This document shows positions 24,264 to 33,486 of a stretch of 64,000 nucleotides of DNA, piece after piece. The stretch spans positions 1 to 64,000 of the forward strand of contig DASZKW010000019.1 in NCBI GenBank assembly GCA_035552775.1, in the 5' to 3' direction. The notes below the pieces were generated by a model, which worked only from the letters and a program-made list of their open reading frames with translations, searched no databases and was not told the DNA's origin. This stretch comes from DASZKW01 sp035552775. GTDB lineage: Bacteria > Actinomycetota > Acidimicrobiia > Acidimicrobiales > Palsa-688. The stretch's first letter is position 1. Each line of letters opens with the position of its first letter. The translations under genes were made by a program, and so were the position numbers.

Positions 24264-27200
24264 ATGACGCTCGCCCGCCGGCTCGGGGATCGCCTGGCGT
24301 ACCCGGGTCGCTCCCGTCGCCGGGCCTGGGTGGGCAGCGGGCGTGCCCACGTCGAGGTCCGGGGGCTGACCGGCCCTGAGGGCGCTGCTGTCGCCCGGAG
24401 CGCGGAGAGCGCCCTCGAGAGTGTCGCAGGCGTGAAGTGGGCGCAGTTCGATCCCGTGACCAACCGGATGGCCGTCCAGTTCGACGATGACGTGGTCGGC
24501 TACGAGGAACTGATCGGCGTCATCGAGGGGGTGGAGGGCACCTACGGAGTCGGGCAGAACCGTTTCGCCGTCGACGGAGACGAGTACCCCGGAGACCGCG
24601 AGCCGATCACGCGCCATGTCCTCGCGCTCGGCGCCGACGTCGCCGGTCTGGGGCTCGGTGTCGTCGGTCGTGTGTTGCAGGCCACCCCGCTGCCCGTCGA
24701 GGTGGCCTCGGTGGTCTCACTGTTGGACAACGAGCCGCGGATCCGGCATCTGATCGAATCCCATTTCGGCACGCCGGCCACCGACCTGGGCCTCGCCGTG
24801 ACCAACGCCGTGGGGCAGAGCCTCACCCAGGGCCCCCTCGGTTTGCTCGCCGACGGGTTCCACCGCGCCAACCTGCTCCTCGAAGCGGCGGCGCGCCGAG
24901 ACGCCTTCGAGAGGGCCGAGGGCCGGCGTTGGGGTGCCGGCCCGGCGCCAAGCGCCCCCGGCCCCGCCGCGGGCGCCGGGACGGTTCCCTTCCCGTTCCC
25001 CGTTCGCCCCGTGCCCCTCCCCGACGGTCTGTTGGAGCGCTACTGCGACCGCTCCTCGCTGGTCGGGGCCGGTGCAGCGGCGGCGACATTCGCCGCCAGC
25101 CGAAGCCCCAGGAGGGCGGCGGCCGTCCTCGTCGCCGCCATACCGAAGGCGGCGCGGATGGGCCGCGAGGCGTTCGCCGCCCACCTCGACCGGGTGCTGT
25201 GCGAGCGGGACCTGCTCGTCCTCGACCACGGCGCACTCCGCCGGCTCGACCGCGTCGACACAGTCGTCATCGACGGCGCCCTCGTCGCCACGGGCCGATC
25301 CGCAATCAGCGGGGTCCGGCTGCTCGGCAACGCCGACGCCCCCGAGGTCCAGCGCCACCTCAGCTCGATGTTCGACCCTGCTCACCCGGCCGATCCCCGC
25401 CGGCGGGGCCGGTGGGCCCTCGGCCCACCTGACGCCGCCGAACTGAGGCGATCCGCGGTCCGCGCCGCCCGGCGTGACCTCGGAGCCGACCAGCTGGTCC
25501 TGATGCGCTGCGCCGGCGAACCGGTGGCGGTGGTGGGCATCGAGGACGAGACGTCCGCGTCCGTGATCCACCTGGTCCGCGCGGCCCGGCGCCTCGGCCA
25601 CATGGTCGTGGTGGCCCAGTCGGGCTCGGGCCTGCCGTCGGGCATCGACGCCGACCTTGTCGTGGCCGGCGACGACCGCTTGGCCGGCGCCATCGGTGTA
25701 CTTCAAGCCGACGGATGTGTGGTAGCGCTCGTGGCACCCGGAGGTCACGGCCAGGTCGAGGCTCTGCGCGCCGCCGACGTGGGGCTCGAAGTCCCCTGCC
25801 TCCAAGGTGCGCCCTGGTCGGGCGACATCGTGTTGAACGGCGTCGACGACGCCGGCTTCGTCCTGGACGCCACCGCCTCGGCGAGCGAGGTCACCCGCCA
25901 GAGCGTGGCGCTGAGTGCCGCCGGGTCCGGGATCGGGGCGCTCCTGGCGTTCGGCGGCCTGCGCGGCCGGGCGGCCGGGCGGGCGTCGAGCGCGGTGAAC
26001 CTCGCTGCCGTGGCCGCCATGGCCAACGGCATCCGGGCCGCCGCCTACCTCGGTCGCCACGGCGGTCGGGTACCCGCCGACCCGACCCGGTGGCACGAGC
26101 TGGGGGTCGACGAGGTCCTCGACCGGCTCGGCAGCACGACCGGTGGCCTGTCCCCGGAGGAGGTCGCCCGCCGCCACCGGTCCGATACCGGCGTGCACGC
26201 TTCCGAGCCGTCACTGGCCCGCAGCGTGCTCAGTGAGCTGGCGAACCCGCTGACCCCGGTGCTGGCCGGCGGGGCGGCGGCGTCGGCCCTGGTCGGTTCG
26301 CCGGCGGACGCCGGCATCGTCGCCGGCGTCAGCGCACTCAACGCGCTGATCGGCGGGGTGCAGCGATTCGGGGCGGAACGGGCCATCGTCGCCCTCACCG
26401 AGGTGACGCAAACCTGGGTGTCAGTGCTTCGGCAGGGGGCTGTCTCGCTCGAATCGTCGGATCACCTCGTGGCCGGCGACGTGGTGGTGCTGCATGCCGG
26501 CGACGCGGTTCCCGCCGACTGCCGGGTCATGGCAGCCCATCACCTCGAGGTCGACGAGTCCTCGCTGACAGGCGAGTCCGACACCGTGGCCAAGGACCCC
26601 GGCCCGACCTACTCGGCCATACTCGCCGAGCGGACGTCGATGCTCTACGAGGGCACCACCATCGCCGCCGGCGAGGTCAGCGCCGTCGTGGTGGCCGTTG
26701 GCGCCGACACGGTGGCCAACACGATGGTCTCCGACGACGCCGGCACCGCCGTTCACGTCGGGGTGGAGGCCCGGCTGCGTGCACTCACGTCGCTGACCCT
26801 GCCGGTGGCGGCGTTCGGGGGGGCGTCTGTGCTCGGTCTCGGCCTTCTCAGGGGTCGTTCCCTCGACCAATCCGTCGGCTCCGCCGTGGCCCTGGCCGTC
26901 GCCGCCGTCCCCGAAGGACTACCGGTTCTGGCCACCATGGCCCAGCTGGCGTCGGCCAGGCGGCTCTCCCAGCGCCAGGCCCTCGTGCGCAACCCGCGGG
27001 CGATAGAGGCCCTCGGGCGGGTCCGGGTTCTGTGCACCGACAAGACGGGGACCTTGACGGAGGGACGCATCCGGCTGCGCAGGGTCTCCGACGGTGTCGC
27101 CGACGTGGCCCTCGACGACCTGCCCCGCCGGTCGACAGGCGATCCGCCCCGCCGGTCGACAGGCGATCCGACCCGCCGGTCGACAGGCGATCCGACCCGC

Positions 27201-28766
27201 CGGTCGACCGACGATCTCCCCACGCACTCGGCGGCAGTCGTGGCCGCCGGCCTGCGGGCGTCACCCGCCGCGGCTACGACCGACCCGGTGCCCCACCTGA
27301 CGGACCGGGCGGTCCTGAATGGGGCGCGGCGTTGCGGGGTGGGACCCGAGACCGAGGCCGCGGGTTGGCGCCGGCTGTCGGAGCTGCCCTTCGAACCGGC
27401 GAGGGGCTACCACGCCACCGTCGGCAGCACGGCCACCGGAAACCTGCTCAGCGTGAAGGGAGCGCCGGAGGTCGTGCTGGTGCGGTGCCGGACCTGGAGG
27501 TCGCCGGCCGGTGAGGTACCAGTCGATGTCGCGGCCCGTCACCGGCTCGATCGGGAGGTGGAGCGCCTGGCCCGGCGAGGATTCCGGATACTCGCCGTCG
27601 CCGAGGTCTCGGTGGGCCCGATCGGCGAACTTGGCGACGACGACGTGAGGGACCTGACGCTGCTCGGCTTCTTGATCCTGTCGGATCCCGTACGCGCCAC
27701 AGCCGCCCAGGCGGTACGCGACCTGCGCGCCGCGGGGGTCGACGTGGTCATGGTCACCGGCGACCATCCCTCCACCGCCGAGGGCATAGCCGCCGAGCTC
27801 GACATCCTCAACGGGCACCGGGTGGTCACGGGCGCCCAGCTGGTCGCCATGTCCGACGCGGACCTCGACGCGGTCATCACCGACGTCTCGGTCTTCGCCC
27901 GGGTAACCCCGGCGGACAAGGTCCGGGTGGTCCGGGCGCTCCAGCGCCGAGGCGAACCGGTGGCCATGACCGGCGACGGTGCCAACGATGCGCCCGCCAT
28001 CCGGCTGGCCGACGTCGGGATCGCCCTCGGGGACCATGCCACCCCTTCGGCCCGGCGGGCCGCCGACCTCGTGGTCACCGACGAACGCATCGAGACGATC
28101 GTGGACTCCATCATCGAGGGCCGCGCCCTGTGGGCATCGCTACGGGACGCTCTGGCGATCCTGCTCGGCGGCAACCTCGGCGAGGTGGCGTTCACCGTGG
28201 GCGCCACCGCCGTCACCGGGCGCGCCCCGCTGTCGGCGCGCCAGCTGCTCACGGTGAACCTCCTCACCGACGTGGCCCCCGCCGTCGCCATTGCCCTGCG
28301 ACCTCCCCCCGCCACAACACCCCGGGATCTCTTCGACGAGGGGCCCGACGCCTCCCTCGGCCACAGCCTCGAGCGGGCCATCGCCGTTCGCGCCGCCAGC
28401 ACCTCGCTCGGAGCGGGAACGGCGTGGACCGCCGCCCGTCTTACCGGTCGTCGCCGGCGCGCCAGCACGACCGCTCTGGTGGCCCTGGTCGGCAGCCAGC
28501 TCGGCCAGACGATCACCATCGGCGGCGGCGACCCCCTGGTCCTGCTCTCGAGCATCGGTTCTGCTGCGTTGCTGGCCGGTATCGTCCAAACGCCGGGACT
28601 GAGCCAGTTCTTCGGCTGCACACCCTTGGGGCCGGTCGCCTGGAGTATCGCCCTCGGATCGTCTGCGCTAGCCACCGGTGCCGCCGGTGTCGCCTCCCGC
28701 CTGCTGCCGGCCGTGGCGGTGACGGGAGGCGGGTTCGGCGACGAGGGCGACCGCCGCCCGGCGTAA
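24264..28766 (+). CDS. Giant P-type cation ATPase with fused degenerate ATPase half (CtpH/CtpI-like)
   Basis: 1500 residues. The C-terminal ~850 form a complete P-type ATPase: LTGESDTV (~768), PEGLPVL in a membrane helix (~882), phosphorylation motif DKTGTLTEG (~925), TGDGANDAP (~1235), and late membrane spans. The N-terminal ~600 residues hold a heavy-metal-associated-like domain (~30-95, no CxxC) and then what looks like a decayed ATPase: VIDGALVATG (~334) replaces the Asp-Lys-Thr-Gly signature and APGGHGQVEALRAADVG (~490) replaces the hinge motif. The size and plan match M. tuberculosis CtpH/CtpI. PEGLP suggests P2-type ions (Ca, Na, K, Mg or Mn) rather than CPx metals. Four 24-bp repeats sit shortly after DKTGT. 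Confidence 0.88.
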   Translation: MTLARRLGDRLAYPGRSRRRAWVGSGRAHVEVRGLTGPEGAAVARSAESALESVAGVKWAQFDPVTNRMAVQFDDDVVGYEELIGVIEGVEGTYGVGQNRFAVDGDEYPGDREPITRHVLALGADVAGLGLGVVGRVLQATPLPVEVASVVSLLDNEPRIRHLIESHFGTPATDLGLAVTNAVGQSLTQGPLGLLADGFHRANLLLEAAARRDAFERAEGRRWGAGPAPSAPGPAAGAGTVPFPFPVRPVPLPDGLLERYCDRSSLVGAGAAAATFAASRSPRRAAAVLVAAIPKAARMGREAFAAHLDRVLCERDLLVLDHGALRRLDRVDTVVIDGALVATGRSAISGVRLLGNADAPEVQRHLSSMFDPAHPADPRRRGRWALGPPDAAELRRSAVRAARRDLGADQLVLMRCAGEPVAVVGIEDETSASVIHLVRAARRLGHMVVVAQSGSGLPSGIDADLVVAGDDRLAGAIGVLQADGCVVALVAPGGHGQVEALRAADVGLEVPCLQGAPWSGDIVLNGVDDAGFVLDATASASEVTRQSVALSAAGSGIGALLAFGGLRGRAAGRASSAVNLAAVAAMANGIRAAAYLGRHGGRVPADPTRWHELGVDEVLDRLGSTTGGLSPEEVARRHRSDTGVHASEPSLARSVLSELANPLTPVLAGGAAASALVGSPADAGIVAGVSALNALIGGVQRFGAERAIVALTEVTQTWVSVLRQGAVSLESSDHLVAGDVVVLHAGDAVPADCRVMAAHHLEVDESSLTGESDTVAKDPGPTYSAILAERTSMLYEGTTIAAGEVSAVVVAVGADTVANTMVSDDAGTAVHVGVEARLRALTSLTLPVAAFGGASVLGLGLLRGRSLDQSVGSAVALAVAAVPEGLPVLATMAQLASARRLSQRQALVRNPRAIEALGRVRVLCTDKTGTLTEGRIRLRRVSDGVADVALDDLPRRSTGDPPRRSTGDPTRRSTGDPTRRSTDDLPTHSAAVVAAGLRASPAAATTDPVPHLTDRAVLNGARRCGVGPETEAAGWRRLSELPFEPARGYHATVGSTATGNLLSVKGAPEVVLVRCRTWRSPAGEVPVDVAARHRLDREVERLARRGFRILAVAEVSVGPIGELGDDDVRDLTLLGFLILSDPVRATAAQAVRDLRAAGVDVVMVTGDHPSTAEGIAAELDILNGHRVVTGAQLVAMSDADLDAVITDVSVFARVTPADKVRVVRALQRRGEPVAMTGDGANDAPAIRLADVGIALGDHATPSARRAADLVVTDERIETIVDSIIEGRALWASLRDALAILLGGNLGEVAFTVGATAVTGRAPLSARQLLTVNLLTDVAPAVAIALRPPPATTPRDLFDEGPDASLGHSLERAIAVRAASTSLGAGTAWTAARLTGRRRRASTTALVALVGSQLGQTITIGGGDPLVLLSSIGSAALLAGIVQTPGLSQFFGCTPLGPVAWSIALGSSALATGAAGVASRLLPAVAVTGGGFGDEGDRRPA
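27123..27218 (+). repeat. 24-bp tandem repeats inside the ATPase gene
   Basis: Units start at 27123, 27147, 27171 and 27195. The first two are identical, the third differs by one base and the fourth by several. Each encodes eight residues of the type PRRSTGDP. They fall in the nucleotide-binding domain ~30 residues after the phosphorylation site. Confidence 0.9.
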
Positions 28767-28776
28767 GCTTCGGGGC

Positions 28777-30252
28777 GTGGTCGACCGTCCCCCTCGCCGG
28801 TACCTCATCAGGACCTTCGGGTGCCAGATGAACGAGCACGACTCGGAGCGACTGGCCGGCGTCTTGGAGCAAGACGGTCTGGTGGCGGCCGCCGGCCTCG
28901 ACGACGCCGACGTGGTGGTCCTCAACACGTGCTGCATCCGCGAGAATGCCGACAACAAGCTGTACGGCACCCTCGGTCACCTGAAGTCGGTGAAGGACCG
29001 CCGCCCGGGCATGCAGATCGCCGTTGGAGGGTGCCTGGCCCAGAAGGACCGCGACGGTATCCGGGGGCGGGCGCCGTGGGTCGACGCCGTGTGGGGTACG
29101 CACAACGTCGACCGGGCCGCCGGACTCCTCCGGGAGGCAGCGGTAGCCGGGCCGTTGACCGAGATCGCCGAGGAGGCCGCCGCCGACCCCGATGCGTTCG
29201 GCTCGTCGTTCGGGGCCCGCCGGGAGCAGGCATGGTCGGCGTGGGTGACCATCCAGGTCGGCTGCGACAACGCCTGCGCCTTCTGCATCGTGCCGTCGGT
29301 CCGGGGCCGGGAGGTGAGCCGTCCCTTCGCCAAGGTGGTTGGGGAGGTGGAGGCGCTCGTCGCTGAGGGCACCGTCGAGGTGACCCTGCTCGGCCAGAAC
29401 GTCAACTCCTACGGCCGGGACCTGACCACCAACCTGCGCAACGAGCCCCGCTGGCGGGAGCGGTCCGAGATCACGGGTTCGGCCTGGGCGGCCGGCGAGC
29501 GTCCCCGGGCGCGTCCCCTTTTCGCCGACCTGCTGCGGGCGGTGGCGGGTGTGGAGGGCCTGCGCCGGGTGCGCTACACCAGCCCCCACCCAAAGGACCT
29601 GAGGGCGGAGACGGTGGCGGCCATGGCCGAGGAGCCGGCGGTGTGCGAGCAGCTCCATCTGCCCCTCCAGGCGGGCAGCGATCGGGTGCTGACCGAGATG
29701 CGCCGGGGCTACACGGCCGGGCGCTACCTGGAGAAACTGGCCCTCGCCCGAGCGGGCATTGCTGACCTGGCGGTGACCACCGACCTCATCGTGGGGTTCC
29801 CCGGCGAGACCGACGCCGACTTCGCCCAAACCCTCGAGGTCGTGGCCGAGGCAAGCTACGACAGCGCCTACACGTTCATCTACTCACCCCGGCAGGGGAC
29901 GGCGGCGGCGAGCGACCCTTCCCGCTTCGTCGCCCCCGGGGTGATAGCCGAGCGCTTCGAGCGTCTCAAGGTGGTGGTCGAGCACTCCGCCCTCGCCGCT
30001 CACCGCCAGCGCGTCGGCCGGTTGGAGGAGGTGCTCGTGGAGGGTCCCTCCAAGCGCGATCCGGCGATGACGACGGGGCGGACCCGGCAGGGCAAGCTGG
30101 TCCACTTCCCCTCACCGCCCAAGGTGGCGCCCGCCGGCGCCTTCGCCGACGTGGTCGTGACCCGCGCCGCCCCCCACTTCCTCGTCGGCGAGCTGGTGGA
30201 GATCACCACCGCGCCCCGCCACCGCACGCGCATCCCGGTCGCGGCAATCTGA
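28777..30252 (+). CDS. miaB: tRNA-2-methylthio-N6-dimethylallyladenosine synthase MiaB
   Basis: 491 residues from GTG 28777. The N-terminal domain has FGCQMNEHDSER, NTCCIRENAD and GGCLAQKD, supplying the three cysteines of the auxiliary cluster. The radical-SAM motif is CDNACAFC (~162). VRGREVSRP and a C-terminal TRAM domain complete the family pattern. It methylthiolates i6A37 of tRNA, and its substrate is made by MiaA, encoded directly downstream with overlapping reading frames. Confidence 0.93.
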   Translation: MVDRPPRRYLIRTFGCQMNEHDSERLAGVLEQDGLVAAAGLDDADVVVLNTCCIRENADNKLYGTLGHLKSVKDRRPGMQIAVGGCLAQKDRDGIRGRAPWVDAVWGTHNVDRAAGLLREAAVAGPLTEIAEEAAADPDAFGSSFGARREQAWSAWVTIQVGCDNACAFCIVPSVRGREVSRPFAKVVGEVEALVAEGTVEVTLLGQNVNSYGRDLTTNLRNEPRWRERSEITGSAWAAGERPRARPLFADLLRAVAGVEGLRRVRYTSPHPKDLRAETVAAMAEEPAVCEQLHLPLQAGSDRVLTEMRRGYTAGRYLEKLALARAGIADLAVTTDLIVGFPGETDADFAQTLEVVAEASYDSAYTFIYSPRQGTAAASDPSRFVAPGVIAERFERLKVVVEHSALAAHRQRVGRLEEVLVEGPSKRDPAMTTGRTRQGKLVHFPSPPKVAPAGAFADVVVTRAAPHFLVGELVEITTAPRHRTRIPVAAI

Positions 30253-31160
30253 TCGCCCACCTGGCTCTCGTTGGCTGCACCGCTTCGGGCAAGTCCCAGG
30301 TCGCGCTGGCGATCGCGCGCCGCCTGCCGGGGGGCGTGGAGCTGGTGAGCATGGATTCGATGCAGGTCTACAGGGGCATGGACATCGGCACCGCCAAACC
30401 GACGCCGGCGGAGCGCGCGGAGGTCACCCACCACCTGATCGACCTCGCCGACCCGGCCGAGGACTGGGACGTCACCCGCCACCAGGCTGCCGCTGCCGCC
30501 GCCGTGCGCGAGATCGAGGCGAGGGGCCATCGGGCCCTGCTCGTCGGCGGGACCGGCCTTTACACCCAGGCGGTGGTCGACGGCTTCACCCCTCCCGGGC
30601 GTTGGCCCGAGGTCCGCGCCGCCGTCGAGGCGGAAGCCGACACGGCCGCTCTGCACAGGCGCCTGGGTGAGGTTGACCCCCTTGCCGCCACCAGGATGCA
30701 GGCCGGTAACCGGCGCCGGATCGTACGGGCGCTGGAGGTGACACTCGGTAGCGGCCGCCCTTTCTCCTCCTTCGGTCCGGGCGTGGGAGCGTTCCCCCCC
30801 ACCGCCTGGCGCATCGCCGGTCTGTGGTTGCCCCGCGCGGTGGTGGCGGCCCGGATCGCCAGCCGCCTGTCGGCCATGGTCGCCGCCGGTTTCGTCGACG
30901 AGGTGCGGACCCTGTCCGGCCGCCCAAGGGGCGTGTCGCCCACGGCCCGCCAGGCGCTCGGCTACCGGGAGATCCTCGCCCACCTCGACGACGGTGTCGC
31001 GCTCGACGTTGCCATGGCCGAGGCGGTTCGCCGAACGCGTGCGTTCGCCCGCCGCCAGCGGGTGTGGTGGCGGCGCGACCCGAGGCTCCGCTGGTACGGG
31101 GCGTCGGAGAATCCCCTGGCCGTTGTCCCCGCCCTGCTGGGAGACTGGGGGACGCCATGA
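30249..31160 (+). CDS. miaA: tRNA dimethylallyltransferase MiaA, apparent CTG start
   Basis: The P-loop GCTASGKS is encoded at 30273-30296, and the family normally begins a few residues before it. No ATG, GTG or TTG lies in this frame between the preceding in-frame stop and GTG 30336, which would omit the P-loop. The best start is CTG 30249, whose last bases form the miaB stop (CTGA); that gives 303 residues. Further motifs are DSMQVYRGMDIGTAKP, LVGGTGLYTQAVVDG and the RQALGY segment. It transfers a dimethylallyl group to A37 of tRNA, feeding MiaB. Its stop overlaps dapF (ATGA). Confidence 0.85.
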   Translation: MIAHLALVGCTASGKSQVALAIARRLPGGVELVSMDSMQVYRGMDIGTAKPTPAERAEVTHHLIDLADPAEDWDVTRHQAAAAAAVREIEARGHRALLVGGTGLYTQAVVDGFTPPGRWPEVRAAVEAEADTAALHRRLGEVDPLAATRMQAGNRRRIVRALEVTLGSGRPFSSFGPGVGAFPPTAWRIAGLWLPRAVVAARIASRLSAMVAAGFVDEVRTLSGRPRGVSPTARQALGYREILAHLDDGVALDVAMAEAVRRTRAFARRQRVWWRRDPRLRWYGASENPLAVVPALLGDWGTP

Positions 31161-32197
31161 TCGTAGAGCCCACGTCGACACTGACCCTCGGCAAGTACCA
31201 CGGGCTCGGCAACGACTTCCTCATCGCCGTCGACCCCGGCGCCCAGGTCGACCTGGGTCCCCTCGACGCCCGGCGCCTGTGCCACCGTCACCGCGGGATC
31301 GGCGCCGACGGGCTCATCCACTCGACGCGCGCCGAGGCCGCCGTGGCCGGCGGGGCCGGCTTCACCTTGCGGTTGTGGAACGCGGACGGGGGAGAGGCGG
31401 AGATGAGCGGCAACGGGATCCGTTGCCTGGCCCATGCCCTGGCCGACGCCGGCCTGGTTCCCGGCTGGGGGCCGCCGGCCGCCGAGATCCCCCCGCCGCC
31501 CGCCGCCGAGATCCCCCCGCCGCCCGCCGGCGAGATTCCCCCGCCGCCCGCCGGCGAGATTCCCCCGCCGCCCGCCGGCGAGATCGGCCGGCCGCCGGAG
31601 CGGGCGGTTGGCCTCACGGTGGCTACCCCGGCGGGCGAGCGGGCGGTCACCCTGTGGCCCACCGCCGACCCTGCGGTGGCCTGGGGGAGCGTGGCCATGG
31701 GTGACGTCACCGTCGCCGGCGACGCCGAGCGCTGCAACGTGGGCCACGGCCATCTCCTCGTCGACGTGGGCAACCCGCACCTCGTGGTCCTCGGTCCCGA
31801 CCCCGCGACGCTCGACGTAGCCGCCCTCGGCCCCGCCCTCGAGGCGAGCCGCGACGGTGGGGTGAACGTTGAGTTCGTCACCCTGGGACCCGGACCCGAC
31901 GAGGTCACGATGCGGGTCTGGGAACGGGGAGTGGGCGAGACCCTGGCTTGCGGCACCGGCTCGTGCGCCGCCGCCGCGGCGTTGCGGCATTGGGGCAGGG
32001 TGGGCACCAAGGTGACCGTTCACCAGCCCGGTGGGGCTGTCGAGGTGGACCTGTCGGGGGCTGGGTACCGATTTGCCGCCACCTTGGCCGGCCCGAGCGA
32101 GCGCATCGGGACCTGCCAGGTGGCCTGGGCCGACCGGCGCGGTCCGGCCGGACTGCCCGGGCCGCCCGGACCGGCGAGGGTGGCGAGCCGACTATGA
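31157..32197 (+). CDS. dapF: Diaminopimelate epimerase with a repeat insertion
   Basis: 346 residues from ATG 31157, longer than the usual ~275. KYHGLGNDFLIAVD opens the fold. The two catalytic cysteines are in EMSGNGIRC (~90) and ACGTGSCAAAAA (~265). Between the first cysteine and the next strand lies an insertion of ~40 residues made of AEIPPPPA/GEIPPPPA repeats. DapF interconverts LL- and meso-diaminopimelate for lysine and peptidoglycan. It is linked to miaA and hflX by ATGA overlaps. Confidence 0.92.
   Translation: MIVEPTSTLTLGKYHGLGNDFLIAVDPGAQVDLGPLDARRLCHRHRGIGADGLIHSTRAEAAVAGGAGFTLRLWNADGGEAEMSGNGIRCLAHALADAGLVPGWGPPAAEIPPPPAAEIPPPPAGEIPPPPAGEIPPPPAGEIGRPPERAVGLTVATPAGERAVTLWPTADPAVAWGSVAMGDVTVAGDAERCNVGHGHLLVDVGNPHLVVLGPDPATLDVAALGPALEASRDGGVNVEFVTLGPGPDEVTMRVWERGVGETLACGTGSCAAAAALRHWGRVGTKVTVHQPGGAVEVDLSGAGYRFAATLAGPSERIGTCQVAWADRRGPAGLPGPPGPARVASRL
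31481..31600 (+). repeat. 24-bp tandem repeats inside dapF
   Basis: Four full units start at 31481, 31505, 31529 and 31553, followed by a partial unit. Units 1-2 are identical to each other, as are 3-4; the two pairs differ at two bases. Each encodes eight residues, x-EIPPPPA. Confidence 0.95.
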
Positions 32198-33486
32198 GCC
32201 TCATCGAGCGGAGCTTCCGGGAGAAGATCGTGCTCGTCGGCGTGAACGTCCCCCCCGAAGCCGAGGAGGAGACCGAACGCCACCTCGACGAGCTATCCCT
32301 GCTCGTAGACACGGCCGGCGCCGACGAGGCGGCCCGGGTGGTGCAGCGTCGCGAGCACCCCGATCCCGCCACCTACGTCGGCAAGGGCAAGGCGACCGAG
32401 CTGCGCGACCTGTCCAACGCCGTCGACGCCGACACTGTCGTCTTCGACGACGAGCTGTCACCGGCCCAGTCCCGCAACCTGGAGAAGATCCTGGGGCGCA
32501 CGGCGATCGACCGCACGGCGGTGATCCTCGACATCTTCGCTCAGAACGCCCGCACTACCGAGGGCAAGGCCCAGGTGGAACTGGCCCAGCTCCGCTACCG
32601 CCTCCCCCGGCTGCGGGGTCGGGGTCTCGCCCTCTCCCAGCAGGGTGGAGGGATAGGCACCAGGGGACCGGGCGAGACCCAGCTCGAAGTCGACCGCCGG
32701 CGCCTGGTCCGGCGTATGACCAAGCTGGAAGGCGAGCTGCGCCAGGTGACCGCCCACCGGCGCCTGCAACGAAAGGAGCGCCGGCGCAGCCGGCTCGCCG
32801 CGGTGTCGCTCGTGGGCTACACCAACGCGGGCAAGTCAACCCTGCTCAACCGCCTCACAGACGCCGGCGTGCTGGTCGAGGACCGCCTGTTCGCGACCCT
32901 CGACCCCCGCACCCGGCGCCTGGCCCTTCCCGGCGGGGAGTCGGTGCTGCTGTCCGACACCGTCGGCTTCGTGCGCAAGCTGCCCCACCAGCTGGTGCAG
33001 GCGTTTCGTTCCACCCTGGAGGTGGTGACCGAGTCCGACCTGCTCGTGCACCTGGTAGACAGCACCAGCCCCGACCCCGAGGCGCAGATCGAAGCGGTAC
33101 ACGCCGTCCTCGCCGAGATCGGGGCCGACGCGGTCCCCGAACTGCTGGCGTTCAACAAAGCCGACGCGTCGCCTGAGGCCAAGCGCCTCACCGAGCGCTA
33201 CCCGGGCTCGGTCGGGATATCGGCCCTCACCGGAGAGGGGATCGACAAGTTGCTGCAGGCCATGGGGGACCGCCTCCGGGCCGCGGGCGGCGTCGTCGAG
33301 TTGATGGTCCCCTACGCCCGGGGCGACGTCCTCGCCGCCGTGCACCGCGAGGGCGAGGTGCTGGTGGAGTCGGGTGAACCCGACGGCACCCGCGTGCGCG
33401 TACGGGTGGACCACGCCGGCGCCGCCCGGTTCCGGGAGTTCGCCACCGGGGGCGGCGACGGCTCCAAGGAGGTCCGCTGGCCATGA
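32194..33486 (+). CDS. hflX: GTPase HflX
   Basis: 430 residues from ATG 32194. The N-terminal HflX domain includes DPATYVGKGKATEL and the Gly-rich LSQQGGGIGTRGPGETQLE. The G domain has GYTNAGKSTLLN (~207), DTVGF, and FNKAD. HflX binds ribosomes and rescues or splits stalled ones under stress. It overlaps dapF and dapC by ATGA on each side, so its expression is tied to lysine-pathway genes. Confidence 0.93.
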   Translation: MSLIERSFREKIVLVGVNVPPEAEEETERHLDELSLLVDTAGADEAARVVQRREHPDPATYVGKGKATELRDLSNAVDADTVVFDDELSPAQSRNLEKILGRTAIDRTAVILDIFAQNARTTEGKAQVELAQLRYRLPRLRGRGLALSQQGGGIGTRGPGETQLEVDRRRLVRRMTKLEGELRQVTAHRRLQRKERRRSRLAAVSLVGYTNAGKSTLLNRLTDAGVLVEDRLFATLDPRTRRLALPGGESVLLSDTVGFVRKLPHQLVQAFRSTLEVVTESDLLVHLVDSTSPDPEAQIEAVHAVLAEIGADAVPELLAFNKADASPEAKRLTERYPGSVGISALTGEGIDKLLQAMGDRLRAAGGVVELMVPYARGDVLAAVHREGEVLVESGEPDGTRVRVRVDHAGAARFREFATGGGDGSKEVRWP

